64,000 nt of DNA from Andreprevotia chitinilytica DSM 18519. Lineage in GTDB: Bacteria > Pseudomonadota > Gammaproteobacteria > Burkholderiales > Chitinibacteraceae. Every line of letters starts with the position of its first letter. Positions within the stretch are counted from its first letter, which is position 1. A program made the position numbers and the translations under genes. This document shows positions 44,292-54,389 of the stretch, piece by piece. The notes under the pieces are model-generated. The model made no database searches, was not told where the DNA came from, and was given only the letters and a program-made list of their open reading frames with translations. The stretch is from the NCBI RefSeq assembly GCF_000711875.1, contig NZ_JONM01000006.1:203180-267179 (forward strand). The letters are read 5' to 3'.

Positions 44292-45444
44292 TCGCTCCGT
44301 TTTGCGCCGTACCGTTCTGGTATTGGCCAGTGCCGGCTTGTTGGCCGGTTTGCTCACTGCCTGCAAGGAAGAAGCCAAGGCCGTCGATGAAGTCCGCCCG
44401 GTGCGCACCGTGGTGGTGGGGGCGGGTTCGGCCAATGCCGAATCGCAGCTCACGGGTGTGATTCATGCGCGGGTGGAATCGCCGCTGTCGTTCCGCATTG
44501 GCGGCAAATTGCTGGAACGCAAAGTGGATGTCGGCGCTCGCGTTGCTGCCGGCCAGGCGCTCGCCCGGCTTGATCCGGCCGATGCCGCCTTGCAGGCCAA
44601 CGCCGCTTCGGCTCAGTTGTCTGCCGCGAAAACCCAGCTGGCGCAGGCCGAGCTGGACTACAAACGCGCCACTGAACTGCTGGCCAAACATTTCGTCAGC
44701 CAAGCCGAGGTGGATCGCAACCAGACCACGCTGAACGCTGCCCGCGATTCGCTGCGGCAGGCCGAAGCGCAAGCGAAGCTGGCCGGCAATCAGGCCGCCT
44801 ATGCCACGCTGCAGGCCGACGCGCCGGGTGTGATCACGGCGACCAACGCCGAGCCAGGTCAGGTGCTGTCGTCGGGCCAATCGGTGCTCACGCTGGCGCG
44901 GGATGGTGCGCGGGAAGTGTTGGTGTCAGTGCCGGAAGGTCAACGCGCCGCGCTCGCCATCGGCAAGTCGGTGAAGGTGAAATTGTGGGCGCAAGACAGC
45001 AAAACGTATTCCGGCACGGTGCGTGAGTTATCGCCGGCAGCCGATGCGATGAGCCGCACCTTCGATGCCCGCATCACCCTGGCCGATGCGGATGCCGCCG
45101 TACAGCTGGGCATGTCCGCCAGTGTGCTGGTCGATACGCCGCGCAGTGACAAAACCGGCACCGCGCTGTTGCCGCTGACGGCGCTGTTCGACGTGAACGG
45201 CCAGAAGAAATTGTGGAAGGTCGATACCAAAACCGCGCAGGTGAGCAGCACCCCGATCAAGGTCGATGCGATTCTGGAAAACGGCGTGATGGTCGAAGGC
45301 GTTGCGCCCGGCACCGTGATCGTGACGGCTGGCGTGCATCTGCTGCGTGAGGGGCAAGCCGTGAAAGTGATCGATACCCCGGCCGCAAGCCCGGCCGTCA
45401 CCGATGTGGCGAAGACGACGACACCGGCCAAGGCAGGGGCGTGA
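44284..45444 (+). CDS. RND efflux periplasmic adaptor lipoprotein
   Basis: The 386-residue membrane-fusion protein has a lipoprotein signal (LLAGLLTAC, Cys about 20), a barrel-sandwich lipoyl part (SFRIGGKLLERKVDVGARV), a helical hairpin (about 95-160, AQLSAAKTQLAQAELDYKRA), and beta-barrel and membrane-proximal domains. It joins the inner-membrane RND pump to the outer-membrane channel. GGGAG lies 8 bases before the ATG, which overlaps the tetR stop. Confidence 0.92.
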   Translation: MSDRSVLRRTVLVLASAGLLAGLLTACKEEAKAVDEVRPVRTVVVGAGSANAESQLTGVIHARVESPLSFRIGGKLLERKVDVGARVAAGQALARLDPADAALQANAASAQLSAAKTQLAQAELDYKRATELLAKHFVSQAEVDRNQTTLNAARDSLRQAEAQAKLAGNQAAYATLQADAPGVITATNAEPGQVLSSGQSVLTLARDGAREVLVSVPEGQRAALAIGKSVKVKLWAQDSKTYSGTVRELSPAADAMSRTFDARITLADADAAVQLGMSASVLVDTPRSDKTGTALLPLTALFDVNGQKKLWKVDTKTAQVSSTPIKVDAILENGVMVEGVAPGTVIVTAGVHLLREGQAVKVIDTPAASPAVTDVAKTTTPAKAGA

Positions 45445-45445
45445 C

Positions 45446-48400
45446 ATGCATCCGGAAAATCAAGACACGCACGTCGAGGCACACGTCAGTCGCTTCAACC
45501 TCTCCGCCTGGGCACTCACGCACCGCTCGCTGGTGCTCTATCTGATCGTCATCCTGTCGCTGGCCGGCGTGCTGGCGTACACCAAGCTCGGCCAGAAGGA
45601 AGACCCGGAATTCACCTTCAAGACCATGGTGGTGCAGGCCTTCTGGCCGGGCGCATCAGCCGGCGAGGTCGAAAAGCAACTGACCGATCCGCTGGAAAAA
45701 GCGCTGCAAGGGATGTCCGACGTCGATTACACCAAGAGCTATTCGCGCGCCGGCCAGACCCTGATCATGGTGACCCTGCGCGAAGACATGCCCAGCAAGC
45801 GCGTGCCGGAAAACTGGTATCTGGTGCGCAAACGCATCGGCGATATCGCCGGCACCTTGCCGACCGGCACGGTCGGGCCATTCTTCAACGATGAATTCGG
45901 CGATACCTACGGCAGCCTGTACGCGTTCACCACCGATGGCTTCAGCTATCCGGAGCTGAAAAAGTATGTCGATGCCGCCCGCACCGAGCTGTTGCGCATT
46001 CCCGAGGTCGACAAGGTGGCACTGTTTGGCGAGCAGGATCAGAAGATCTACGTCGAATACGCTGCTGCGAAGCTCGCCAGCCTTGCGATCAGCCCGTTCC
46101 AGATCAACCAGATTCTGGCGGCCACCAACACCATCACCCCGGCTGGCACCATCGACGGCCGCGACGAGCGCGTGTTCCTGCGCGTGACTGGCGGTTACGA
46201 CGCGGTGGAGGTACTCAAGGCCACGCCGATCACCGTCAACGGCAAGACCTTCAAGCTCGGCGATGTCGCACACGTATTCCGCGGCACCATCGATCCGCCG
46301 GAATCCAAGGTGCGTTATCAGGGGCACGAGTCGATTGCGCTCGGTATTTCGATGCGCAAGGGCGGCAACGTGTTGAAGATGGGCGAGCAGATCGACGCCA
46401 CGCTCAAACGCGTCAAGGCCAACTTGCCGGTCGGTATCGAGCTGCATGCCGTTTCGGATCAGCCGGCAGTGGTGCACGACGCAGTCAATATCTTCATGGA
46501 ATCGCTGCTGGAGGCCGTGGCCATTGTGCTGGCGGTGAGCTTCCTCAGTCTGGGCTGGCGCACTGGTATCGTGGTGGCGCTGTCGATCCCGCTGGTATTG
46601 GCGCTGACTTTCCTCGCCATGTGGTACTTCGGCATCGAGCTGCAGCGCATCTCGTTCGGGGCGCTGGTGATTGCGCTGGGCTTGTTGGTCGATGACGCGA
46701 TCATCGCGGTCGAAATGATGGCGCTGAAGCTGGAAGAAGGCTGGGATCGCTTCCGCGCCGCCACCTTCGCTTATTCATCCACTGCGTTTCCGATGCTGAC
46801 CGGCACGCTGATCACTGTTGCAGGCTTCTTGCCGGTCGGTCTAGCGAAGTCGAATGCTGGTGAATACACCTTCTCGATCTTCGCCGTGGTCGGTATCGCG
46901 CTGGTGCTGTCTTGGATCGTTGCCGTGTTGTTTACCCCGTATCTCGGTTACCAGCTGCTGCCGGAAGTGCCCAAGGATGGGCATCACGACGCGCATCAAG
47001 GCAAGTTCTATCGCCTGTTCCGCTCGCTGGTCACCTGGTGCGTGACATGGCGCAAGACGACGATCGCCATCACGGTCGGGGCGTTCGTCCTCTCGATCGG
47101 CCTGTTCGCCGCCTTCGTGCCGCAGCAGTTCTTCCCGGCTTCGTCGCGGCCGGAGCTGATGGTCGATCTGTGGTTGCCGTACACGGCGTCCTACGAGGCG
47201 ACCGAGCGCGAAGTGAAAAAGCTGGAAGCAGAACTCGCCAAGGACAAAGGCATCGTCAGCGTGACGAGCTATGTCGGCACCGGTTCGCCGCGTTATTACC
47301 TGCCGCTCGACCAGCAGCTGCCGAACCTGAACTACGCGCAGCTGACGGTGATGACCAAGAACGAGAAGGTGCGCGAAGACGTCTACAAGCACATCTCCAC
47401 CTTGTTCGAGAACGATTACGCCCAGGTGCGCGGCCGCGTCACCCGACTAGAGAACGGCCCGCCAGTGGGTTATCCGCTGCAGTTCCGCATCTCTGGCCAA
47501 GACCCGGCGGTGTTGCGCAAGGCGGGCGAGCAAGTGGCGGCGATCATGCGGCAGAACCCCTACAGCCGCACGGTCAACTTCGATTGGGGCGAGCATGTGA
47601 AGGTGCTGCGGCTCAAGGTGGATCAGGATCGCCTGCGGTTGGCCGGCCTCACCTCGCAACAACTGGCGCAAACGCTGCAAATGGCTGTGTCCGGCGTGAC
47701 GGCAACGCAATATCGCGAAGACAACAATCTGATCGATATCGTCAGCCGTCTGGAGCCGGATGAGCGCAAATCGCTCACCAGCGTGCAGAACCTGCCGATC
47801 CAGCTGGGTAACGGCAAGACGGTGCCGTTGTCGCAAATCGCCAAAATCGAACTCGAAAGCGAAGAGAGCCTGATCTGGCGCCGCAATCGCGTGCCGACGC
47901 TATCCGTGCGGGCTGATGTCAGCGGCGCGCAGGCGCCGGACGTTGCTATGGCTTTGTGGCCGAAGGTGCAAGAGGTGGAAGCGAAACTGCCACCGGGATA
48001 TCACATCGAGATCGGCGGCACGCTGGAAGCCTCCAAGACCAGCCAGGATTCGATCAGCGCGGTGATGCCGCTGATGCTGATCGTGGTGATGACGCTGCTG
48101 ATGCTGCAATTGCAAAGTATCCAGCGGATGATCATCGTCCTCTTGACCGCGCCGCTGGGCATGATCGGCGTGACGATGTCGTTGCTGTTGTTCCGGGCTC
48201 CGTTCGGCTTCGTGGCAACGCTGGGTGTGATCGCGCTGTCCGGTATGATCATGCGCAATTCGGTGATCCTGATGGATCAGATCGAGCAGCATATCCGGCA
48301 GGGTGATGCGCCATGGAAGGCAGTGATCGAATCGGCGGTGCGGCGTTTCCGCCCCATCATGCTGACGGCGGCCGCTGCGATCCTGGCGATGATCCCGCTC

Positions 48401-48547
48401 ACACAAGATACGTTGTGGGGGCCGATGGCGATGGCCATCATGGGCGGCCTCCTGGTGGCGACGGTGCTGACCTTGCTGTTCCTGCCTGCGCTGTACGCGG
48501 CGTGGTTCCGCGTCAAGCAATCCCCTGCGCTTCAAATCGAGAATTGA
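45446..48547 (+). CDS. RND multidrug efflux transporter permease
   Basis: The 1033-residue proton-driven exporter has two sets of six helices and two large periplasmic loops, as in AcrB-type (HAE1) pumps. The TM4 Asp pair for proton transfer is in ALGLLVDDAIIAVEMM. The early KLGQKEDPEFTFKTMVV motif fits the TriC/MexK-like branch better than AcrB itself. Its start follows the adaptor stop by one base. It is the third gene of the tetR-adaptor-pump-channel operon. Confidence 0.94.
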   Translation: MHPENQDTHVEAHVSRFNLSAWALTHRSLVLYLIVILSLAGVLAYTKLGQKEDPEFTFKTMVVQAFWPGASAGEVEKQLTDPLEKALQGMSDVDYTKSYSRAGQTLIMVTLREDMPSKRVPENWYLVRKRIGDIAGTLPTGTVGPFFNDEFGDTYGSLYAFTTDGFSYPELKKYVDAARTELLRIPEVDKVALFGEQDQKIYVEYAAAKLASLAISPFQINQILAATNTITPAGTIDGRDERVFLRVTGGYDAVEVLKATPITVNGKTFKLGDVAHVFRGTIDPPESKVRYQGHESIALGISMRKGGNVLKMGEQIDATLKRVKANLPVGIELHAVSDQPAVVHDAVNIFMESLLEAVAIVLAVSFLSLGWRTGIVVALSIPLVLALTFLAMWYFGIELQRISFGALVIALGLLVDDAIIAVEMMALKLEEGWDRFRAATFAYSSTAFPMLTGTLITVAGFLPVGLAKSNAGEYTFSIFAVVGIALVLSWIVAVLFTPYLGYQLLPEVPKDGHHDAHQGKFYRLFRSLVTWCVTWRKTTIAITVGAFVLSIGLFAAFVPQQFFPASSRPELMVDLWLPYTASYEATEREVKKLEAELAKDKGIVSVTSYVGTGSPRYYLPLDQQLPNLNYAQLTVMTKNEKVREDVYKHISTLFENDYAQVRGRVTRLENGPPVGYPLQFRISGQDPAVLRKAGEQVAAIMRQNPYSRTVNFDWGEHVKVLRLKVDQDRLRLAGLTSQQLAQTLQMAVSGVTATQYREDNNLIDIVSRLEPDERKSLTSVQNLPIQLGNGKTVPLSQIAKIELESEESLIWRRNRVPTLSVRADVSGAQAPDVAMALWPKVQEVEAKLPPGYHIEIGGTLEASKTSQDSISAVMPLMLIVVMTLLMLQLQSIQRMIIVLLTAPLGMIGVTMSLLLFRAPFGFVATLGVIALSGMIMRNSVILMDQIEQHIRQGDAPWKAVIESAVRRFRPIMLTAAAAILAMIPLTQDTLWGPMAMAIMGGLLVATVLTLLFLPALYAAWFRVKQSPALQIEN

Positions 48548-48559
48548 TCTGGATAAAAG

Positions 48560-49894
48560 ATGATGAAAAGAACATTGCTTGCTTTGAGTCTGGCTGCGCT
48601 GACTCCTAATCTATTCGCGGCGGATTTGCTCGAATCCTGGCGCGCCGCCCAGCAATACGACGCGACGTTCGCCGCCGCCAAGTCAACGCTCTACGCCGGC
48701 CGTGAGAAGGCCGAGCAGGGCAAGGCGTTGTGGTTGCCCAAGGTGTCGCTGGCCGGCAGTGCCGAGGCAGTCAAGAGCGATTACAAACCGGGCAATCCGG
48801 CCGTGCCGTCGGCCGATGGCAGCGGCGGGCAATATGGCCTGACGGTCTCTGCCTCCCAGCCGCTCTATCACGGCGAGTTGTCCGCCAGCGCCGATCAATT
48901 GCGCAAGCAGACGGATCTGGCCGAGCTGGCCTACAAGAGTGCCGAACAGGATCTGATCCTGCGCGTGGCGCGGGCGTATTTCGATGTGAAGGAGGCCGAA
49001 TCGAAGGTTGATCTGGCTGCGGCGCAAAAATCAGCGGTCGCCCTGCAGCTGGAACAGGCGAAAAAGATGTTTGAGGTCGGCACGGCCACGATTACCGATA
49101 CCAATGAGGCGCAAGCACAATACGACGCGATCATTTCATCGGAAATTGCTTATGCCAATGATCTGGAAGTCAAACGCAATGCCTTCGCTCAACTCACCGC
49201 GCTCGATCCGAATCGTTTGGCTGGCGTGGCCGATCTCAAGCCGCAACCGCCACAGCCGAATGCGCTGAACAGTTGGCTGGATCAGGCGCCGAACAGCATT
49301 AGCTTGCAGACCCAGCAACTCAATCTGGATATCGCCAAACGCGAAATCGACAAGTACACGCTGCAGAATGCGCCGACGCTCGATCTCGTAGCGAGCTACG
49401 GTAGCCAATGGCAGAGCAGCGGTATATCCAAGTCTGGCGGGATGGACCGCACCAATAGCGGCATCATTGGGGTACAGCTATCGATCCCGCTCTATACCGG
49501 TGGCAATCGCAGTTCCCAATTGCGTGAAGCCGTTTCCAAGGAAGACGCGCAACGGCAGACGGTAGAGGCCACCCGGCGCGCGGCAATTCAACAAACCAAA
49601 CAGGCGTTTCTAGGTGTGCAAAGCGGCGCGGCACAGGTGACGGCGTTGGAACAATCACTCAAATCGGCGGGGAGTTTGCTTGATTCAACCAAGCTTGGCC
49701 GCGATGTGGGTGTGCGTACCACGGTGGACGTTCTTAACGCCCAGCAAAGCTATTTTCTGACCCGATATAACCTCGTTTCGGCCCGCTACGAATATCTATT
49801 CAGCCGGCTGCAATTGGCCTCTGCGGTCGGGATTTTGTCTGAGGCGGATTTGCAGTCCATCAATGGCTGGCTAAAAAACGACAATCCAAAATAA
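48560..49894 (+). CDS. TolC-family outer-membrane efflux channel
   Basis: The 444-residue outer-membrane factor has a signal peptide (1-20, NLFAAD) and two structural repeats of the TolC fold (about 25-225 and 235-435) with coiled-coil helices (DLAAAQKSAVALQLEQAKKMF). It is 12 bases after the pump gene, so the operon encodes a full three-part exporter. The substrate is unknown. Confidence 0.92.
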   Translation: MMKRTLLALSLAALTPNLFAADLLESWRAAQQYDATFAAAKSTLYAGREKAEQGKALWLPKVSLAGSAEAVKSDYKPGNPAVPSADGSGGQYGLTVSASQPLYHGELSASADQLRKQTDLAELAYKSAEQDLILRVARAYFDVKEAESKVDLAAAQKSAVALQLEQAKKMFEVGTATITDTNEAQAQYDAIISSEIAYANDLEVKRNAFAQLTALDPNRLAGVADLKPQPPQPNALNSWLDQAPNSISLQTQQLNLDIAKREIDKYTLQNAPTLDLVASYGSQWQSSGISKSGGMDRTNSGIIGVQLSIPLYTGGNRSSQLREAVSKEDAQRQTVEATRRAAIQQTKQAFLGVQSGAAQVTALEQSLKSAGSLLDSTKLGRDVGVRTTVDVLNAQQSYFLTRYNLVSARYEYLFSRLQLASAVGILSEADLQSINGWLKNDNPK

Positions 49895-49986
49895 ATGAAG
49901 GTGAAAATCGGGCTTGAATTGGCAATCGAGTGCACGCATAATCCATCAGGTAATGAATGCACTCTGTCCGATCAGGAGATTTAACA

Positions 49987-50310
49987 ATGGATTTGTCCAG
50001 CTACAACCTGCCGCAACTTTACCAACTGCAGAAAGACATTGACCGCGAAATCGAAAACCGCAAGGTAACCGACAAGCACAACCTGCTGGTTGAAATCCAG
50101 AACTTGGCCGCTGCCAAGGGCTTCTCGCTGAATGAAGTGTTCGGCGCAGAAGTAGGTAAGAAGGCCGGCAAGAAAGCCCCTTCTGCTGGTAAAGCTCAAT
50201 TCCGCAATCCGGCGGATGCCAACCAGACTTGGTCCGGCCGTGGCCGCAAGCCGCAGTGGGCGCTGGATTGGATCAACAGCGGTAAATCGATCGACGATCT
50301 GCGCATCTAA
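49987..50310 (+). CDS. H-NS-family nucleoid protein
   Basis: The 107-residue protein has an N-terminal coiled-coil oligomerisation region (about 5-50, YQLQKDIDREIENRK), a Lys/Ala linker and the C-terminal DNA-binding motif RNPADANQTWSGRGRKPQW. It binds AT-rich DNA and silences genes; the AT-rich tract upstream of the chitinase at 59393 is a plausible local target. AGGAG lies 8 bases before the ATG. A terminator follows directly. Confidence 0.93.
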   Translation: MDLSSYNLPQLYQLQKDIDREIENRKVTDKHNLLVEIQNLAAAKGFSLNEVFGAEVGKKAGKKAPSAGKAQFRNPADANQTWSGRGRKPQWALDWINSGKSIDDLRI

Positions 50311-50334
50311 TTATCCGGACGCGCAGTACGATCT

Positions 50335-50366
50335 AAAAAAAGGGCAGCTTGGCTGCCCTTTTTTTA
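50335..50366 (+). terminator. Rho-independent terminator after H-NS gene
   Basis: GGGCAGC-TTG-GCTGCCC flanked by A-rich sequence on the left and seven Ts on the right, 25 bases after the stop codon. Confidence 0.92.
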
Positions 50367-50459
50367 TTGAACCAGCGTTCTATTGAACCCGTTCCCTCGC
50401 GATTTTGTACAATCAGCCCTGGCTGGTCCCTTATCTACTCCAAAGCAAAGTCGCCCCTC

Positions 50460-52583
50460 ATGCCGCATCCGTTGACCGAATTCCTCAATCCAGAACAGGC
50501 CGCTGCCGTTGAGCTGCCCGCCGAGCACGCGTTGATCCTCGCTGGCGCCGGTAGTGGCAAGACGCGGGTGCTGACTACACGCATTGCCTGGCTGATCTCC
50601 ACGGGCCAAGTCAGCCCGGCCGGCATTCTGGGGGTAACGTTCACCAACAAGGCCGCCAAGGAAATGCTGGCGCGCCTGACCGCCATGCTGCCGCTCAATC
50701 CGCGCGGCTTATGGATCGGCACTTTTCACGGCCTGTGCAATCGCATGCTGCGCCTGCATCACCGCGACGCGGGATTGCCGGCGACCTTTGCCATTCTGGA
50801 TTCGGCAGATCAACTCGCAGCCATCAAGCGGGTGATGAAAGCGCTGAATATCGATGACGAGCGTTATCCCCCCAAGGCCACCCAACACTTCATCAATGGT
50901 CAGAAGGAAAACGGCACGCGTGCGGCAGGCGTACAGGTCTGGGATGACTATTCGCGCACGCTGGCCGGTATCTATGCCGAATATGAAGCGCAGTGCCAAC
51001 GCGAAGGCGTGGTTGATTTTGCTGAATTGCTGTTGGCCTGCTATGAGCTGTTAGAACGAAATGCTGCACTGCGTGAACATTACCGTAGCCGCTTTCGCCA
51101 TATCCTCGTCGATGAATTCCAGGATACCAACCGTCTGCAATACGCCTGGCTCAAGTTGTTGGCGGGTGAAAGCAATGCAATGTTCGCGGTTGGCGATGAT
51201 GACCAGTCTATCTACGCATTCCGTGGTGCCAATGTTGGCAATATGTACGATTTCCAGCGCGATTTCGCCGTCAAACATGTGATAAGGCTGGAACAGAATT
51301 ACCGCTCGCATGGCCATATCCTCGATGCGGCCAATGCGGTCATTGCCAACAATCGTGAACGGCTTGGCAAACAGCTGTGGACCAATGACGTTGCCGGCGA
51401 GCCGATTCGCGTCTTCGAGGCGATGAGCGATTTTGGCGAGGCTGAATTCATTGTCGAAGAAATCAGTCAGCTGCAACGCGATGGCCTTGATTTGAATGAA
51501 GTCGCCATCCTGTACCGCTCCAATGCCCAATCCCGAGTGCTCGAACATGCATTAGTACAGGCTAATGTTCCCTATCGTGTTTATGGTGGTTTGCGCTTTT
51601 ACGAACGCCAGGAAATCAAGCACGCATTGGCATACCTGCGCTTGATTGCCAATCCTGATGACGACAATGCCCTATTGCGCATTATCAATTTCCCGACGCG
51701 CGGTATCGGTAACCGGACAATCGAAACCATTCAGGAAACCGCCCGTGTCACTGGCACCAGTCTGTGGTTGGCCGCGTGTTCCAGCGGGGCAGGGCGCAGT
51801 GGGGCGGCGGTCGGGCGTTTCGTGCAGATGATCGATGGCCTGCGTCGGCAAGTGGAAGGTTTGCCGCTACCAGAGCTGGTCAGTGCAGTGCTCGATCAAT
51901 CCGGCCTGCAGGAACACTACCGCAACGACAAGGAAGGCGAAGAGCGGCTCGCCAACCTGGATGAACTCGTCAACGCCGCCGCCAGTTTTGTCACTGACGA
52001 CGAAAACGATCTGATCGCGTTCCTGGCTAATGCCAGCCTCGAAGGTGGCGAGCATGCCGCTGGTGCCGGCCAGATGGCGGTGCAGCTGATGACCATCCAT
52101 GCCGCCAAGGGGCTGGAGTTCCACAGCGTCTTCCTCACCGGGATCGAAGAAGGGCTGTTCCCGCACGAGAACAGCGCCGCCGAGCCAAAGGGGCTGGAGG
52201 AAGAGCGGCGGCTGATGTACGTCGCGATCACCCGTGCGCGCCGTCGGCTTTATCTGAGCCTCGCGCAAAGCCGCATGCTGCACGGACAGTCCCGCTATGC
52301 CATCGCTAGCCGCTTTCTCGATGAAATCCCGCAAGAGCTGCTGCATTACCTCAACCGGGGTTATGCGCCGCAAACCTATTCCGCGCCCACCGCCGCCCCG
52401 AAACAGAAAACCCCTGATCACGGGCTAGCCATTGGCATGACCGTGAAACACCCGAAGTTTGGCATCGGGGTGGTGATCGATCATGAGGGTGGTGCAACAG
52501 GCAATGTGCAGGTCAACTTCCGCGATGTAGGGCCGAAATGGCTGGCGGTTGGCTATGCGAAGCTGGAGCCTGTCAGCAGTTAG
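50460..52583 (+). CDS. uvrD: DNA helicase II
   Basis: The 707-residue SF1 helicase unwinds DNA 3' to 5' in mismatch and nucleotide-excision repair. Visible motifs are the Walker A ILAGAGSGKTRVL, VDEFQDTNRLQ, FAVGDDDQSIYAFRGA, EQNYRSHGHILD, QLMTIHAAKGLEFHSVFLTG and VAITRARRRLYL. The C-terminal GMTVKHPKFGIGVVIDHEG...VNFRDVGPKWLAVGYAKLE matches the UvrD tail and not Rep. ATG 50460 is chosen; the longer frame from 50349 starts inside the terminator of the preceding gene. Confidence 0.94.
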   Translation: MPHPLTEFLNPEQAAAVELPAEHALILAGAGSGKTRVLTTRIAWLISTGQVSPAGILGVTFTNKAAKEMLARLTAMLPLNPRGLWIGTFHGLCNRMLRLHHRDAGLPATFAILDSADQLAAIKRVMKALNIDDERYPPKATQHFINGQKENGTRAAGVQVWDDYSRTLAGIYAEYEAQCQREGVVDFAELLLACYELLERNAALREHYRSRFRHILVDEFQDTNRLQYAWLKLLAGESNAMFAVGDDDQSIYAFRGANVGNMYDFQRDFAVKHVIRLEQNYRSHGHILDAANAVIANNRERLGKQLWTNDVAGEPIRVFEAMSDFGEAEFIVEEISQLQRDGLDLNEVAILYRSNAQSRVLEHALVQANVPYRVYGGLRFYERQEIKHALAYLRLIANPDDDNALLRIINFPTRGIGNRTIETIQETARVTGTSLWLAACSSGAGRSGAAVGRFVQMIDGLRRQVEGLPLPELVSAVLDQSGLQEHYRNDKEGEERLANLDELVNAAASFVTDDENDLIAFLANASLEGGEHAAGAGQMAVQLMTIHAAKGLEFHSVFLTGIEEGLFPHENSAAEPKGLEEERRLMYVAITRARRRLYLSLAQSRMLHGQSRYAIASRFLDEIPQELLHYLNRGYAPQTYSAPTAAPKQKTPDHGLAIGMTVKHPKFGIGVVIDHEGGATGNVQVNFRDVGPKWLAVGYAKLEPVSS

Positions 52584-52688
52584 CGCCGCTTGGCGGGTGA
52601 GACGGTGTGATCGCGCTTACCTGGCTACTTACAGAGTATCCATTTTGCATTAGGGTTATATAAGAAGAAGTAATTTAAGGAGTGGGTA

Positions 52689-54350
52689 ATGGCAGCGATC
52701 GCAGGGGCGCCGAATCTCCATGGCCAGCTGGCGTTGGTGATCGACCCCGCTAGCGGCATGCGTCAAGCCATTGGTGCAGGGTTGAACGATTGCGGCGTGA
52801 CGCAGATCGACTACGTCAGCCGCCTGCCGGATGCCATGGCGCGGCTGGGGCAGACGCCGTTCGACATCGTGCTGGCCGAGTTCGATCTCGGTGGCGGGCT
52901 GGATGGCGTGCATTTGTTCGAGGCCTGCCAGCGCCACCAATTGCTCAAGCCGTCCTGTGTCTTTATGGTGGTGACCGGCGAGCGGCGCTTGTCGCAAGTG
53001 ATGAGCGCGGCTGAGCTGGCGCCGGACGGCTATTTGCTCAAACCGTTCTCCAGCGCTGATTTTGTCCAGCGCTTGCAACTGGCGCTCGCTCGCAAGGCCA
53101 TGCTGCGGCCCATCGACGAACAGACGCGGGCTGGCGATTACATGGCCGCCATCGAGAAGTGCGATGCGATCCAGCCGATGCCCGATCCCTTGTTGCGTGC
53201 CAAAGGCCGCCTGCTGACCTTGCTCGGCGACCATGCCGGTGCGCGTGATTTCTATCGCGAAGTGCTGGCAGGGCGTGAAGTGGCCTGGGCGATGATGGGG
53301 CTGGCGCGCTCGCAATTTTCCCTCAAGCAATATGACGAAGCGCGGGTGTTGTACGAACGGGTCAAGCTTGAGCACGAGCTGGTGATGGAAGCCTATGACG
53401 GGCTGGCCCGTACCATGCAGGCGCAGGGCGACATGGCTGCGGCGCAAGCAGTGCTCGAAGAAGCGACGCGGCGCTCGCCGTTGGTTGCGCTACGGCAACG
53501 CGCTTTAGGCCGGTTGGCGCTACGCAATGATGTCAACAATGTGGCGCAAGCGGCGCTGGAGCAAGCGGTTGAGTTGTCGCGTACCGCAATGAATCGCGAT
53601 CCGGCCGTTTATGCGGAGTTGGCCCGAGCCCAGATTGCCAATTCGGATGTGCTCGGCGCACAGCGTACCGTTGAGCGCGTCAAACGTGATTTCCGGCATG
53701 AAGAAATGGCGCTGGTCGTCGCCGACCTGATCGATAGCGCGGCGCAAACGGCCTTGGGCGAAAAAGAGAAGGCAATGCGGGCGATCACGGTTGCCCGCGA
53801 ACGCATCGACGAAATGGCTGACCCGCCGGCCGGCGTGTTGCTCGAACTGGCGCAGGCTTGCTTTGCCGTACGGGATGTCGATGCTGGCGAAGCTTATGTG
53901 AAGCACGCGCTGCGCGTACGCAATGAGGATGCCGATATCGCCAGCACGGTCGAAGCGCTCTACCACGGGCTGGGCCGGCCGGAAGTCGCGGCACAGCTGA
54001 TCCAGTCGGCCAATCAAGACATCATCGAAGTCAACAATGAGGCTATCCGCGCCGCCAATTCCGGCGACTACACCGGTGCTGCCGAGCGCTTCATCTCGGC
54101 GCTGGAAACACTGCCCGGCAACCTGCAAGTGCTGCTCAATGCCTCGAATGCGCTGCTGGTTTGCGTGAACAAGGAAGGCTGGGATGCGCGCTATATGGAG
54201 CTGTCTCAGGAGTACCTGGCCCGGGCGCGCAAGCTCGATCCGGCCAATGGCAAGGCGCGGCAATTGCTGGATGTATACCGCCGCACGCAACGCCGTTATG
54301 GCGTGGATGTGATCTTGCAGACGGAAGGTGGTGCTGCGGCGGCAGCTTAA
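52689..54350 (+). CDS. Receiver-TPR protein with Glu at the phospho-acceptor position
   Basis: The 553-residue protein has an N-terminal receiver-like domain (about 12-135) and a long alpha-helical TPR-type region (about 150-540, with AWAMMGLARSQFSLKQYDEA and similar 34-residue repeats). The acceptor segment FDIVLAEFDLGGGLDG places Glu64 where Asp is usual, while the Lys (LLKPFS) is kept, so the domain may be fixed in an active-like state. Receiver-TPR proteins of this kind occur in other betaproteobacteria with unknown partners. AAGGAG is 6 bases before the ATG. Confidence 0.85.
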   Translation: MAAIAGAPNLHGQLALVIDPASGMRQAIGAGLNDCGVTQIDYVSRLPDAMARLGQTPFDIVLAEFDLGGGLDGVHLFEACQRHQLLKPSCVFMVVTGERRLSQVMSAAELAPDGYLLKPFSSADFVQRLQLALARKAMLRPIDEQTRAGDYMAAIEKCDAIQPMPDPLLRAKGRLLTLLGDHAGARDFYREVLAGREVAWAMMGLARSQFSLKQYDEARVLYERVKLEHELVMEAYDGLARTMQAQGDMAAAQAVLEEATRRSPLVALRQRALGRLALRNDVNNVAQAALEQAVELSRTAMNRDPAVYAELARAQIANSDVLGAQRTVERVKRDFRHEEMALVVADLIDSAAQTALGEKEKAMRAITVARERIDEMADPPAGVLLELAQACFAVRDVDAGEAYVKHALRVRNEDADIASTVEALYHGLGRPEVAAQLIQSANQDIIEVNNEAIRAANSGDYTGAAERFISALETLPGNLQVLLNASNALLVCVNKEGWDARYMELSQEYLARARKLDPANGKARQLLDVYRRTQRRYGVDVILQTEGGAAAAA

Positions 54351-54361
54351 GGTTGGCCCGT

Positions 54362-54375
54362 TAACCCGCCCTACG
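54362..54375. repeat. Half copy of TAACCCGCCCTACGA repeat
   Basis: TAACCCGCCCTACGA follows the receiver-TPR stop codon without its partner arm. It looks like a decayed copy of the 37119-37244 family. Confidence 0.6.
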
Positions 54376-54389
54376 ATTGGTGTTGTTGC

